Of a stretch of DNA of 64,000 nt, positions 49,247 to 57,841 are shown in pieces. The stretch lies in the IMG/VR virus record IMGVR_UViG_3300021964_009390, positions 124,001 to 188,000 of that record; one strand, given 5' to 3'. The position numbers and the translations under genes were made by a program. The notes beneath the pieces are model-generated. The model was given only the letters and a program-made list of their open reading frames with translations. It was not told where the DNA came from and ran no database searches. Position 1 is the stretch's first letter, and each line of letters begins with the position of its first letter. This stretch comes from a virus.

Positions 49247-50569
49247 ATGATAGGTATAGACGAGCAGTTATTTGAGCACGTGCTCATATACAACTGTATG
49301 ACAGATGAAAGGTATCTAGCTAGTGTGATAGATTATCTCAAACCGGAGCATATCAAAGACTCTAACATTAAGCAGACATACAATTTGTTAGTAGACTTTT
49401 ACAATGATCACAGTGAGTTACCAAGCTCTACAGAAATTAAAACACGTTGTGATAATGACGATTTAAAAGCCGCAGTCCGGATCACTGTGAGTTACATCAA
49501 GAATATCGATAAAAACTATAATAAAGATGAATTGTATAAAAACACAGAACAGTTCATTAAGGAACGTGCAGTGTATAGTACCTTGATGGAGGTTGTAGAT
49601 CAAGGCTCTTCCGGGAGTTTAGAGCCGGCAGATCTATTAACTAAATTTGAATCTGCATGTAACATTAATTTGAATGTTGATGTAGGTGTAAATTATTTTG
49701 AAGATATCGACCGGCATGTAGACGATATAAATAGAGAAGAGAAGTACGTGAGTACCGGTTGGCAATGGCTTGATAAAAAACTCAATGGGGGTTTTGTAGA
49801 AACTGGCCGGGCATTGTATGTTTTCGCTGGAGAGACTAATGTAGGTAAAAGTATATTGCTAGGTAATATAGCTACTAACTTATGTAAGCAGGGTAAAAAT
49901 GTGTTGTTAGTTTCATTAGAAATGTCAGAGATGCTATACTCTAAGAGGTTGAGCTCAAACATAGCACAGGTACCTATAAATGAGACTCATTTAAGTGTAG
50001 AATATTTGAAAGAATCTATTAAAAATTTTAAGAACACTCACAAAGATTGTTCTTTGATCGTCAAAGAGTTTCCTCCTAGTACCGTGACACCTCAACAACT
50101 AACAGCATATATTAATAAGTTATGCCAAACAGTGATGCGCCCAGACGCAATAGTACTAGATTATATCAACCTGTTGAAAGGTCCACCTGGTACAAACAGT
50201 TATGAACAAATTAAAAAGGTAACTGAGAATGTAAGAGCCATGTCATATAAATTTGAATGCCCGGTCATCACCGCAACTCAGTTAAACCGTTCTGGTTACA
50301 ACGAGACTGACCCGGGATTGGATACAGTCGGAGAAAGTTATGGTATGGGAGCAACAGCAGATTGTGTGGTGAGTATATGGCAGCGAGATGAAGATGCTGA
50401 ATTGAATGTAATCAATTTAGGTATGATGAAAAACCGGTTCGGTCCTAACTTCGGTACATGTGCGATGGATATAGACTATGGTACTTTGACAGTCACAGAA
50501 CAAGAAAACGTGAACGAAACAGAACAGATGAATGAAACTATCGGTACCCTATCTATATTGAGCAATTAA
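49247..50569 (+). CDS. 41: gp41 replicative helicase (DnaB-like)
   Basis: A hexameric 5'-3' helicase of the replisome, 440 residues. It has an N-terminal helical domain to about 160, then STGWQWLDKKLNGGF near 167-181, Walker A FAGETNVGKSILLGN near 193-207 and VSLEMSEMLYSKRL near 222-235. Walker B AIVLDYINLLKGP lies near 301-313 and ITATQLNRSGYNE near 341-353. Layout and motifs match T4 gp41 and other DnaB-family helicases. The partner primase gp61 is at 57842-58891. Confidence 0.92.
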   Translation: MIGIDEQLFEHVLIYNCMTDERYLASVIDYLKPEHIKDSNIKQTYNLLVDFYNDHSELPSSTEIKTRCDNDDLKAAVRITVSYIKNIDKNYNKDELYKNTEQFIKERAVYSTLMEVVDQGSSGSLEPADLLTKFESACNINLNVDVGVNYFEDIDRHVDDINREEKYVSTGWQWLDKKLNGGFVETGRALYVFAGETNVGKSILLGNIATNLCKQGKNVLLVSLEMSEMLYSKRLSSNIAQVPINETHLSVEYLKESIKNFKNTHKDCSLIVKEFPPSTVTPQQLTAYINKLCQTVMRPDAIVLDYINLLKGPPGTNSYEQIKKVTENVRAMSYKFECPVITATQLNRSGYNETDPGLDTVGESYGMGATADCVVSIWQRDEDAELNVINLGMMKNRFGPNFGTCAMDIDYGTLTVTEQENVNETEQMNETIGTLSILSN

Positions 50570-50654
50570 TTTAAAACTAACAACCATTAAACAGACATCT
50601 GAAACAAAAGCAAAAGATTTAATAAATACACTAAAGAATGATTACAAATAACAA
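50570..50654. other. Spacer between gp41 and the fucosyltransferase-like gene
   Basis: This 85-base stretch is the longest intergenic gap. It is A-rich and holds no TATAAT or TATAAATA box and no hairpin with a T-run. A reading frame of about 24 codons without an ATG or GTG ends at 50651; it is not called as a gene. Confidence 0.4.
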
Positions 50655-51311
50655 ATGAACCTGTATAGATTAGCAGATTTTATTAGATATAACATGCAAG
50701 AGGGTCTAGGTTTTAAAGGTAGTATTGCAGAAGAATACTTAAAACGTAATACAAAATACAAAAATGAAGGTGATGTAAACTTTGAACTGTTGAGAAGTAT
50801 TGTGAATAGTAGAAAAAAACCTCCGGAACAAGACACTGTATCAATACATGCTAGATTAGGCGATATACTAAGTCCTCGGAATGCCAATTATATCTCAATG
50901 AACAATCTACCATCGTTCCCAGACATTATATTAAAACATAATTTACATAAAAAATATAAAAACTGTTCTATATATTATGGTAATCATAAAATAGGAACAC
51001 CAGGTGTAGCAAACGTTGATAAATCAAAGACCATTTTAAATAACATTGTGACTAATCTAAGCAATATGGGTCTAGATACAAAAATTATATCAAATTCTGC
51101 TGATGAAGATTTTATATCTTTATCAACATGTCTCTGCTACATTTCCGGTATCAGAGGTTTCGGATGGTTGTCTGCTTCAATAAACCCAAACACAGTTTAT
51201 TGGGATAATCACAACATACCAAATTTTTCGTGGGAAAGATACCCTGAACAACAAATAAAAAAATCTCTAATGAAGGGATATAATTACCACCTATCAATTA
51301 AAACAACATAG
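50655..51311 (+). CDS. GT11-like (fucosyltransferase-type) transferase candidate
   Basis: A 218-residue protein. VSIHARLGDIL near residues 62-72 corresponds to the HxRRGD-type GDP-fucose site of family 11. DEDFISLSTCLCYISGIRGFGWLSA near 155-179 parallels the D-L-S-C-x-I-x-xSTFSWWxA segment, and NTVYWDNHN near 185-193 closes the pattern. It is shorter than typical GT11 (about 290), and the second Arg of HxRRGD is Leu. GDP-fucose could be supplied by Gmd/Fcl. The call is an inference from motif order. Confidence 0.5.
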   Translation: MNLYRLADFIRYNMQEGLGFKGSIAEEYLKRNTKYKNEGDVNFELLRSIVNSRKKPPEQDTVSIHARLGDILSPRNANYISMNNLPSFPDIILKHNLHKKYKNCSIYYGNHKIGTPGVANVDKSKTILNNIVTNLSNMGLDTKIISNSADEDFISLSTCLCYISGIRGFGWLSASINPNTVYWDNHNIPNFSWERYPEQQIKKSLMKGYNYHLSIKTT

Positions 51312-52201
51312 TGAAGAACATTGTATTTACAGATGCAGATTTAGACGGTAGCATGAGCTACATGTTACTAAACTGGTGCGCGAACAATAAGCTACCGTAC
51401 AAAGTAACCACTGTTACTAAATTTCATGATGATTATACTGCATGGTCTAGAAAAAATGACCCAACTACATATAACAAGATTATAATTCTGGACCTAGACG
51501 TGAGTCAGCACTCTTTGGTTTTAGTAGATCAACCAAACGTGACCATTGTAGATCATCACCTGACCCATGTTGCAAACAAAGACAAATATAAACAGGCCCG
51601 AACATACATCCAAGAGTACCCTAGCTGCGCTAAATTGATATACAAATTGTACAAGCACACTCTAGATGATAAAATGAGCAATCATATGAAAAAATTGTTG
51701 TTACTTGTTGACGACTATGACAGCTGGACACATCAATACCCGCATAGTAAAAAATTAAATTATGTATTCTGGAATTACCAAGGAGATCGGTTAGAGAAAT
51801 TCATGAAAGATTTTGGAACCGGGTTCAAGGGATTTACTCCCGCACATGGAAAGACCATAGAGTTTTACGAAAAAAAATTGCAAAAAGTGACCAGTAACCT
51901 GGTATATCACCATGCGGATGTGAGTATACAAAAACAAAAATGTAAATGTATATGCACCTTCGCTAACAGTCTTATAAGTGATATTGGTAATCATTTAATT
52001 GATGATAAAGGCGCTGACATAGGATTTGTTGTAAATCCTGATTCAAACAGAGTAAGTATACGTAAGAATAAAAATTGCAGTGTCGATGTAGGTAAATTGG
52101 CTAAACTATTAATAGATGGAGGTGGTCATGACGCAGCAGCAGGGGGTGTATGTACAGAGACTTTTTTACAATTCAGCAAAAAGTTTCAACCAGTAGAATA
52201 A
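51311..52201 (+). CDS. DHH/DHHA1-type phosphoesterase
   Basis: A 296-residue DHH-family hydrolase, the group that includes RecJ and nano-RNase NrnA. Motifs are FTDADLDGSMSYML near 6-19, IIILDLDVS near 57-65, TIVDHHLTHV near 79-88 and LLLVDDYDSW near 118-127. The C-terminal substrate-binding GGGHDAAAGG lies near 272-281. The substrate may be single-stranded DNA, short RNA or pAp. The start is GTG at 51311, overlapping the stop of the upstream gene (TAGTG), and it ends in a TAATG overlap. Confidence 0.85.
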   Translation: MKNIVFTDADLDGSMSYMLLNWCANNKLPYKVTTVTKFHDDYTAWSRKNDPTTYNKIIILDLDVSQHSLVLVDQPNVTIVDHHLTHVANKDKYKQARTYIQEYPSCAKLIYKLYKHTLDDKMSNHMKKLLLLVDDYDSWTHQYPHSKKLNYVFWNYQGDRLEKFMKDFGTGFKGFTPAHGKTIEFYEKKLQKVTSNLVYHHADVSIQKQKCKCICTFANSLISDIGNHLIDDKGADIGFVVNPDSNRVSIRKNKNCSVDVGKLAKLLIDGGGHDAAAGGVCTETFLQFSKKFQPVE

Positions 52202-52497
52202 TGAACATGTATAGAGACAGTACAGTCGATCCGGTGCAGTCTCTGTATGATAAGGATTTAGAACATACATTTTATAGTTTTTGCAGTTTTGTATGTATGT
52301 CAACAAACAAAAAACAAAACATAGCTAATATATTTTTATATGTATTGGAGAATCAAGAAATTTTAAACCTATACATGGAACTAGGAGACCACTCAACAAA
52401 GTATGACGCCATCCGGAGTTTTTTAACTATTGAACCATCTTTACAAAAAAGCAAATATATAAAAAGATATATAAACAAAAACGTTGAAACAAATTAA
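52201..52497 (+). CDS. Hypothetical protein before gp32, 98 residues
   Basis: A 98-residue helical protein (MNMYRDSTVDPVQSLYD at the start) with a basic end. A frame opens at 52150, but the ATG at 52201 overlaps the DHH gene stop by one base and is chosen. In T4, the region upstream of gene 32 holds 33 and 59; this protein does not visibly match either, but its place suggests a replication or transcription helper. Confidence 0.5.
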   Translation: MNMYRDSTVDPVQSLYDKDLEHTFYSFCSFVCMSTNKKQNIANIFLYVLENQEILNLYMELGDHSTKYDAIRSFLTIEPSLQKSKYIKRYINKNVETN

Positions 52498-52512
52498 ACA
52501 ATATACTATAAT
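52484..52512 (+). promoter_or_regulatory. Sigma-70-like promoter before gp32
   Basis: TTGAAA (52484-52489), 17-nt spacer, TATAAT (52507-52512), then 14 nt to the ATG at 52527. The A-rich 14-nt leader is one of the few in the window long enough for control of gp32 translation. Confidence 0.65.
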
Positions 52513-52526
52513 AAGAAAATAAAATT

Positions 52527-53414
52527 ATGAGCACATTCACAACAAGCATGTTCGATTCTATCAAAGAATCACTTTCGAAAGCACCATCATCCGGATTCAA
52601 GGATGTTTTAAGATTCAAACCAGGTACCTCGTGTGAGTTGAGGCTGTTACCTAATGTAAAAAAACCTCAAAATACATTTTACCATTACTACACATATGGC
52701 TGGGAAAGCTTCGCAACTGGTCAATATATAAATGTGGTGTCACCGCAAACTGTAGGAGAACGATGCCCAGTATCAGAGGCACGTTATCAACTCCGGCAAC
52801 GAGGCGGTGCTGAAGAGCAAGAAAAATCCAGCAAGGTTTTGAGGAGAGAGCAATGGCTAGTCAACACATATGTTATAAGTCACAATGAAGAACCAGAAAA
52901 CAATGACAGTGTAAAAATCTTAAGATACGGTAAACAATTACACAAGATTATAACTGATGCAATTGAAGGAGAAGATGCAGACCAATTTGGTGCTAAAGTA
53001 TTTGATCTGTCTGATGAAGGGTGTACTTTTCGAGTAAAATGCGACAAACAAGGTGATTTTCCAACATATGTCGCTAGTAAATTTTTGATTCCTGGATCAA
53101 TCGCCGGACTGGCCCCAGCAGATCATGAAAAAATATATGAACAGGTACATGAACTTGACGATGTGTTTCCTATAAAATCGTATGATGAAATACAAGAAAT
53201 TGTAGATGAACATTTGTACTGCCGGAGTACAACTTCAGTCACTGTAGCGACAGAGTCAGTGTCAAAAACAACAAGTGATACAGACACTGACCTTGATGAA
53301 GATGTCCCTATGGACTTTCCGGAAAAAGAGACACCGAAACAGTCTAAAAAGAAAGAACCGGAAGTTGATATAGACATACCAGATGATTTGTTAGAAGGTT
53401 TGGATGATCTGTAA
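52527..53414 (+). CDS. 32: gp32 single-stranded DNA-binding protein
   Basis: A 295-residue SSB of the T4 type. The core has FKPGTSCELRLLPNVKKPQN near 31-50, FYHYYTYGWES near 52-62, PQTVGERCPVSEARYQL near 73-89 and WLVNTYVISHNEEPEN near 110-125. The tail from about 240 is acidic (DTDLDEDVPMDFPEKE) and ends DDLLEGLDDL, the tail that binds partner proteins. It coats single-stranded DNA and coordinates polymerase, helicase and UvsX/UvsY. The stop overlaps the next ATG (TAATG). Confidence 0.9.
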   Translation: MSTFTTSMFDSIKESLSKAPSSGFKDVLRFKPGTSCELRLLPNVKKPQNTFYHYYTYGWESFATGQYINVVSPQTVGERCPVSEARYQLRQRGGAEEQEKSSKVLRREQWLVNTYVISHNEEPENNDSVKILRYGKQLHKIITDAIEGEDADQFGAKVFDLSDEGCTFRVKCDKQGDFPTYVASKFLIPGSIAGLAPADHEKIYEQVHELDDVFPIKSYDEIQEIVDEHLYCRSTTSVTVATESVSKTTSDTDTDLDEDVPMDFPEKETPKQSKKKEPEVDIDIPDDLLEGLDDL

Positions 53415-54073
53415 TGGCTGAAAAAACTGATAAAAAACCACCGGTAGAATCTACACCACCGGAACCTAAGCTCCATCCAGAACCACCACCAGTAGGAGCT
53501 GCAGAGCAAAACGGGTACCGGAAAGCGAGGGAAAATATATCTACTCCAGAAGATGTACAGTTAATTGAAAATTTTATCGGTACAATTTATGGAGATGCAA
53601 AACGTATTGACAAAGCTAACATAGGTAGTAATCAGTTTACACAAGGTTTAAAGTTTGATGCTAAAAAACAAATTTTAGATGTACGTAACACAGTAAGTAC
53701 TTCACCAAATCAAGCAAACCCACCCACCATGCCAAGCAATTCTACACCACCACCTGTACAACCACAGCAAGCAATGCCCTTACCACTAGTCCCGGGTCAA
53801 CAAATAGATTTCCCACCACAGCAATCTGTAGCATCTCCTGGTGACTCTTTGATACTCAAACACGAAATCGATCAGATCAAAGAACAAGTGAAAGAGATAA
53901 AAAAATTGTACGACGAATTTTTCAAATTGAAAGTGGTCAAAGGTAAATGGGTTATAAAAACTAAAGAAAAAGAACAAACCGCGCCCAGTGTAGCCAAAGC
54001 GTGGAACATTATAAATAAACTGTTGCGTAACAAAACAACCGATATTAATATAGTTTATACAGAAAATGAATAA
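53414..54073 (+). CDS. Pro-rich hypothetical protein between gp32 and gp45
   Basis: A 219-residue protein. Residues 1-35 and 95-145 are Pro-rich and probably disordered. Residues 45-75 read like a small helical unit (DVQLIENFIGTIYGDAKRI), and residues 150-185 form a coiled coil (LKHEIDQIKEQVKEIKKLYDE). The end is basic. Not recognised. Being coupled to gp32 and overlapping gp45 by 8 nt, it may link replisome parts; that is inference. Confidence 0.5.
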   Translation: MAEKTDKKPPVESTPPEPKLHPEPPPVGAAEQNGYRKARENISTPEDVQLIENFIGTIYGDAKRIDKANIGSNQFTQGLKFDAKKQILDVRNTVSTSPNQANPPTMPSNSTPPPVQPQQAMPLPLVPGQQIDFPPQQSVASPGDSLILKHEIDQIKEQVKEIKKLYDEFFKLKVVKGKWVIKTKEKEQTAPSVAKAWNIINKLLRNKTTDINIVYTENE

Positions 54074-54797
54074 ACTATTAATTGACGATACATCGTGTTT
54101 TGTAAACACGTTTTTGTCATCTATAACTAAAGTAACTGAAGATTGTATTTTAGATATAACAGATGACAAATTCACATGCTTGAGCGCCACATCTGACGGT
54201 ACGCTAGTACAACTAGTTGAGATGCATAATGACAATAAATTCATACAGACATGCAACATTCCAGATATAAAGAGATTACATAAAATATTGGGGTGTGTAC
54301 CACAGGAATTACCAACTGAACTCAAAGTCACACAAAACAGTATATCGTACAGTTCATCCGCCACTAGATTTAAATTTTATCTACTAGAGGATGGAATATT
54401 ATCCACCCCTGCTGTAAGTGTAGAAAAAATAAAAAAACTAGAATATGATATAGAATTTACTGTACCATATGACAAATTGACAGAGCTAGTCAAAGGTAGT
54501 ACATTTTCAAACGAAACTGAAAAGATGTACATATACACTGACGAGAACAATTCTGTGTATGGGGAGTTGACCGATCGAGAAAAGCCTAATGTAGACAGCT
54601 TTGCAGTACAATTACATCAAGGAATAGACAACTCCATATCCCCATTACCATTTAATTTTGAAAACATTCGAATATTGAGCAGCTCTAGATGTAATGAATA
54701 TAAATTTTCAATAAACTCTCAATTAGGTGTAGTGAAAGTGGATATATCACGTAACAAGTGCTATATATCTTATATAATTTCAACACTATTAAAGTAA
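54066..54797 (+). CDS. 45: gp45 sliding clamp
   Basis: A processivity clamp, 243 residues. The fold pattern is that of phage clamps: an LxxxLSSITKVTEDCILDITDD start, FTCLSATSDGTLVQLVEM near 38-55, CNIPDIKRLHKIL near 66-78 and a second domain from about 120 with DIEFTVPYDKLTELVKG. T4 gp45 is 228 residues and trimeric. It also activates late transcription with gp55. gp62, its loader subunit, is at 4235-4636. Confidence 0.85.
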   Translation: MNKLLIDDTSCFVNTFLSSITKVTEDCILDITDDKFTCLSATSDGTLVQLVEMHNDNKFIQTCNIPDIKRLHKILGCVPQELPTELKVTQNSISYSSSATRFKFYLLEDGILSTPAVSVEKIKKLEYDIEFTVPYDKLTELVKGSTFSNETEKMYIYTDENNSVYGELTDREKPNVDSFAVQLHQGIDNSISPLPFNFENIRILSSSRCNEYKFSINSQLGVVKVDISRNKCYISYIISTLLK

Positions 54798-54800
54798 GCG

Positions 54801-55160
54801 ATGAAAGTAAGAAACAATTTGTACACCCCTAGTTATTTCATGAAACGTATGAAAGACAATGGTTATGGTATATGGAAAGTGTTTGACAAATACGGTCCAC
54901 ACGACAGCAGATACTGGACCATGTTGATCGACCCTGGAGGGTTCTCGGTATGGGTCACATGTTATTTTAATAAAGAGGAGTTGAATGATGTGTATTTTGA
55001 ACTGGACGATGGTGGTAACCGAATACCTAAAAAATTGCTGATAAAAACCGCTAGTATTGAAACAATAATATCCAATTTAATGAAATTTGGTATAGATAAT
55101 GAGACAAAGTTTGATTCTTCTATTATGGATATAAATAATCTCAATGACGCGAGAAAATAA
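54801..55160 (+). CDS. Conserved phage hypothetical protein downstream of gp45
   Basis: A 119-residue protein with YTPSYFMKRMKDNGYGIWKV near 8-27, RYWTMLIDPGGFSVWVTCY near 37-55, then FELDDGGNRIPKKLLIKT near 66-83. The pattern (YF.KRL.D.GY.xWKIFD, W...DPGG.SV.ITCY) is one I associate with a gene conserved beside gp45 in marine T4-like phages. The function is unknown. It overlaps the next gene by 17 nt. Confidence 0.6.
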   Translation: MKVRNNLYTPSYFMKRMKDNGYGIWKVFDKYGPHDSRYWTMLIDPGGFSVWVTCYFNKEELNDVYFELDDGGNRIPKKLLIKTASIETIISNLMKFGIDNETKFDSSIMDINNLNDARK

Positions 55161-55482
55161 CAGAGGAGATGACAAAAAAAAGAGTACCCAACCGGACAAA
55201 TCTGAAGAGTTATCTAAACAGTTTGACGACGCGTTGACCAATTTTTTAAAAAACCAAGCTAAAACCAAAAACAAATCTCTAAAAAATTACAAATCATTAG
55301 AAAATTTATTAAACCAATATTTAAACAGTTTCATATTGATAGGGTACACACAAGACACTAGACAGTTTATAAGTTTAGTGAACGCTAAAAATGAGCAACA
55401 TGCTGATTCGTTAAGTACCGCATTGAATAAATTTATTGTAAAAAACGCGCAAATTAAAAATATACCACCCGATATATACTGA
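55144..55482 (+). CDS. Hypothetical protein, 112 residues
   Basis: A helical, Lys-rich protein of 112 residues. Residues 1-25 are polar and disordered-looking, and the rest has repeated Asn/Leu/Lys helices (NYKSLENLLNQYLNSFILIG). No family recognised. Both ends overlap neighbours, so it is translated as part of the gp45 unit. Confidence 0.5.
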   Translation: MTRENNRGDDKKKSTQPDKSEELSKQFDDALTNFLKNQAKTKNKSLKNYKSLENLLNQYLNSFILIGYTQDTRQFISLVNAKNEQHADSLSTALNKFIVKNAQIKNIPPDIY

Positions 55483-56456
55483 TGAAAAAAATTGCAATCT
55501 TCGGTCAAGGCTATGTAGGTACACAGCTAGAAGAATCCGCTCCACAACATGGTGCTCGAGCTTCTCATAATGATCTTGAAAATGTGTATGAAATAAAAAC
55601 ATATACTAAAAAAGAACACAAATACCACAAAGCTGAAAAATTTATAAAAATTTTAAACCAATTCAAACCGGATTATGTAATCAATGCATGTGGATACACG
55701 GGTCGACCTAATGTAGATGCATGCGAAACCGACAAGCAAAATTGCTGGAACCTTAATGTGAATTTACCGGTAACTATGTCTACTATATGCAGAACATATG
55801 ATATACCCTTCATACACATAAGTAGCGGTTGTGTATATACAGGATACGATAAACATTATACAGAAGAAGATCCCCCTAATTTTGGCATGGGCTCTACAGT
55901 AAGTAGTTGGTATAGTAAAACAAAGCATGCTGCAGAAATGCAGTTACAAGACGCTTATGTGTTTCGTATCCGCATGCCATTCTGTAACAATAACCATGAG
56001 AGGAATTTCCTCAACAAAGTATTGAAATATGACCGGTTGATTGAATATAAGAATTCCATGACCTCTATTCCAGACTTCATGCGTTTTGTATGGAGATTTA
56101 TTCACAGAATGGAGCTACAAAACACAGTAGACCTGCAACAATTACCCGGTGAAATGACTCCAGGTATTTACAACGTCTGCAACCCGGGAGCTATATCCAT
56201 AAGCGATGTAGTTGAACTATTTAAACAGAACGGGATATCTAACTGCAACTGGTCATTTGTTGATATGGAATCTCTATCGTTAAAAGCGAATCGTTCCAAC
56301 TGCTTATTAGATTGTTCTAAAATAGACAGACTGGGACTAGGATTACCTCCCGCGATTGATAGCTTAACGACATGTGTACAAGAGCTTTGCAAAAAATTAT
56401 TATGGAAAACCGGATTGCAAGGACCTAAAACTGGTTTGGAGTGGCAAATAAGGTAA
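55482..56456 (+). CDS. RmlD-like NAD(P)-dependent sugar reductase/epimerase
   Basis: A 324-residue extended SDR. IAIFGQGYVGTQLEE at 4-18 is the cofactor loop, PDYVINACGYTGRPNVDACE near 64-83 is typical of RmlD/UER enzymes, and IPFIHISSGCVYTGYD near 107-122 follows. SSWYSKTKHAAEMQL near 142-156 carries the catalytic YxxxK. Relatives reduce 4-keto-deoxysugars to dTDP- or UDP-rhamnose. It is placed far from gmd/fcl, inside the replication region. It shares one base with the gene upstream. Confidence 0.78.
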   Translation: MKKIAIFGQGYVGTQLEESAPQHGARASHNDLENVYEIKTYTKKEHKYHKAEKFIKILNQFKPDYVINACGYTGRPNVDACETDKQNCWNLNVNLPVTMSTICRTYDIPFIHISSGCVYTGYDKHYTEEDPPNFGMGSTVSSWYSKTKHAAEMQLQDAYVFRIRMPFCNNNHERNFLNKVLKYDRLIEYKNSMTSIPDFMRFVWRFIHRMELQNTVDLQQLPGEMTPGIYNVCNPGAISISDVVELFKQNGISNCNWSFVDMESLSLKANRSNCLLDCSKIDRLGLGLPPAIDSLTTCVQELCKKLLWKTGLQGPKTGLEWQIR

Positions 56457-56701
56457 AAATTCACCCCGGTCAGCTGTATGCCGTAACCGCAGGTGACTAT
56501 TTTGGTTGTAATATAGTGTGTATCAACGTACACAATAATAGTGTCATGTTTTTGGAGTTAAACGAGATGAAAAACATGGATATAGACAAGTCAGATGTAA
56601 CATCTGGAGTGGCTCACGGTGTTTTAGAGTTGCTAGATACACTACCAGACGATATAATGGATACATGTATAAAGCAATATGAAAAAAACACTAATAATTG
56701 A
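56441..56701 (+). CDS. Small hypothetical protein with GTG start, 86 residues
   Basis: An 86-residue protein beginning at GTG 56441, overlapping the sugar reductase by 16 nt and the RNase H gene by 23 nt. KIHPGQLYAVTAGDYFGCNIVCI near 6-28 looks like a small beta domain; the end is helical and acidic. Not recognised. The two overlaps and coherent composition support it being real. Confidence 0.5.
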   Translation: MANKVKIHPGQLYAVTAGDYFGCNIVCINVHNNSVMFLELNEMKNMDIDKSDVTSGVAHGVLELLDTLPDDIMDTCIKQYEKNTNN

Positions 56702-57590
56702 CAGTAATAATTTACTTTACAGAATATTTTACATGAACCGGGCCCGAGGTACCGATGTAAACACCTTGCTTGTGTTTCTACGATGCTTGAAATCATATGT
56801 TGATTTAATTGATGGTGCAGACAATATCATCGCAGTGTGGGACAGCCGGTTATGTCGAGGTGAACCAAACTTTCGCCGCGTTTCCAAGCAAGCTGATTAC
56901 AAAGGGAACCGAAACCATGACGGTCTAGAAGAAGCTCATGCATATGATGAGCAGATACAGCAATGTGTAGAGGCGTTGGGTGGAATCAACATGTTTCCTA
57001 GACGTATGGAAGCCGACGATGTTATAGCGTGGATAGCTCATAACAATCCGGACGAAAAAATTACTATTGTGTCCGTAGACCAGGACATGTACCAACTCAT
57101 AACAGACAATGTGTCAGTGTATACACCAATTAAAAAAGTTATTGTGAACAATAACAATTTTGAACAAATCACCGGTGTTACGAAAGATAATTTTATAAAA
57201 TATAAGGCACTCATAGGAGACAAATCTGACAACATCCCTGGTGTCCCTAGAGTGGGTAAAAAAACCGCGCAAAAATTGATAACAGAAGGTATTGAAAACA
57301 AGCTATCTGAAGAGAATTTAAAGATATATCATAAAAATATAGAGTTGATGGATCTCGCGCATGGTTACACAGTACATGATCACGAAATTGAAAGCTATCA
57401 AGAACAATTTTCACATATAAATGACAACCACCCGGATAAAACTAAATTCAAACAATTATGCATACATAACGCGGTGTATGCGATATCTAACGACATTGAC
57501 AATTGGTTTTCAACATTCTCTACACCACAAAACAATGTACCAAACGTCGTGAGCATGATCAATAGCTTGAATCTACATAAAAATACATAA
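56679..57590 (+). CDS. rnh: RNase H / 5'-3' exonuclease (FEN-like)
   Basis: A FEN/5'-nuclease of 303 residues, like T4 RNase H, which removes RNA primers. TLIIDSNNLLYRIFY near 4-18 is the N-terminal metal site. RRVSKQADYKGNRNH near 65-79 is the arch, RRMEADDVIAWIA near 108-120 and TIVSVDQDMYQLITD near 128-142 hold acidic metal ligands. The H3TH segment is IGDKSDNIPGVPRVGKKTAQ near 181-200. It lies just before gp61 in the replication unit, close to the T4 order of functions. Confidence 0.9.
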   Translation: MKKTLIIDSNNLLYRIFYMNRARGTDVNTLLVFLRCLKSYVDLIDGADNIIAVWDSRLCRGEPNFRRVSKQADYKGNRNHDGLEEAHAYDEQIQQCVEALGGINMFPRRMEADDVIAWIAHNNPDEKITIVSVDQDMYQLITDNVSVYTPIKKVIVNNNNFEQITGVTKDNFIKYKALIGDKSDNIPGVPRVGKKTAQKLITEGIENKLSEENLKIYHKNIELMDLAHGYTVHDHEIESYQEQFSHINDNHPDKTKFKQLCIHNAVYAISNDIDNWFSTFSTPQNNVPNVVSMINSLNLHKNT

Positions 57591-57593
57591 ATA
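57586..57593 (+). promoter_or_regulatory. T4-type late promoter box (CATAAATA)
   Basis: CATAAATA on the plus strand, 7 nt before the ATG at 57601. It overlaps the RNase H stop codon. Confidence 0.6.
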
Positions 57594-57600
57594 ACTTTAC

Positions 57601-57798
57601 ATGAGCGACGAAATAAAATATACTGACAGGGTAGAACCTCGAATGATCGCGTCACCGTATGATGGTAACACTGTGAAACCAAAATTGATCACTAAAGTGA
57701 TGAATGGTTATCAAATTACAGAAGCCCATTGGCATTGCCCGACTACTGGTAGATTCATTCAAAAAGGCACTGTTGAGATTAAAAAAATAAAAAAATAA
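57601..57798 (+). CDS. Small late protein, 65 residues
   Basis: A 65-residue protein (MSDEIKYTDRVEPRMIASP) with a Trp/His/Cys segment (EAHWHCPTTGRFIQKG near 43-58) and a Lys-rich end. It has its own late promoter between the early RNase H and gp61 genes. Not recognised; late timing suggests a small virion protein. Confidence 0.55.
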   Translation: MSDEIKYTDRVEPRMIASPYDGNTVKPKLITKVMNGYQITEAHWHCPTTGRFIQKGTVEIKKIKK

Positions 57799-57806
57799 TT
57801 GTAGTG

Positions 57807-57835
57807 TTGCCAGGTAATATGTTGTAAGCTATAAT
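57807..57835 (+). promoter_or_regulatory. Sigma-70-like early promoter before gp61
   Basis: TTGCCA (57807-57812), 17-nt spacer, TATAAT (57830-57835), then 6 nt to the ATG at 57842. Confidence 0.7.
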
Positions 57836-57841
57836 TCAACT

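Noticed and set aside
50579-50651. A run of about 24 open codons between gp41 and the GT11-like gene
   Set aside because: There is no ATG, GTG or TTG in frame and no promoter box, so it cannot be called a gene.
53123-53509. A 128-codon minus-strand frame over the end of gp32
   Set aside because: It is a Ser/Cys-rich antisense shadow of the acidic gp32 tail.
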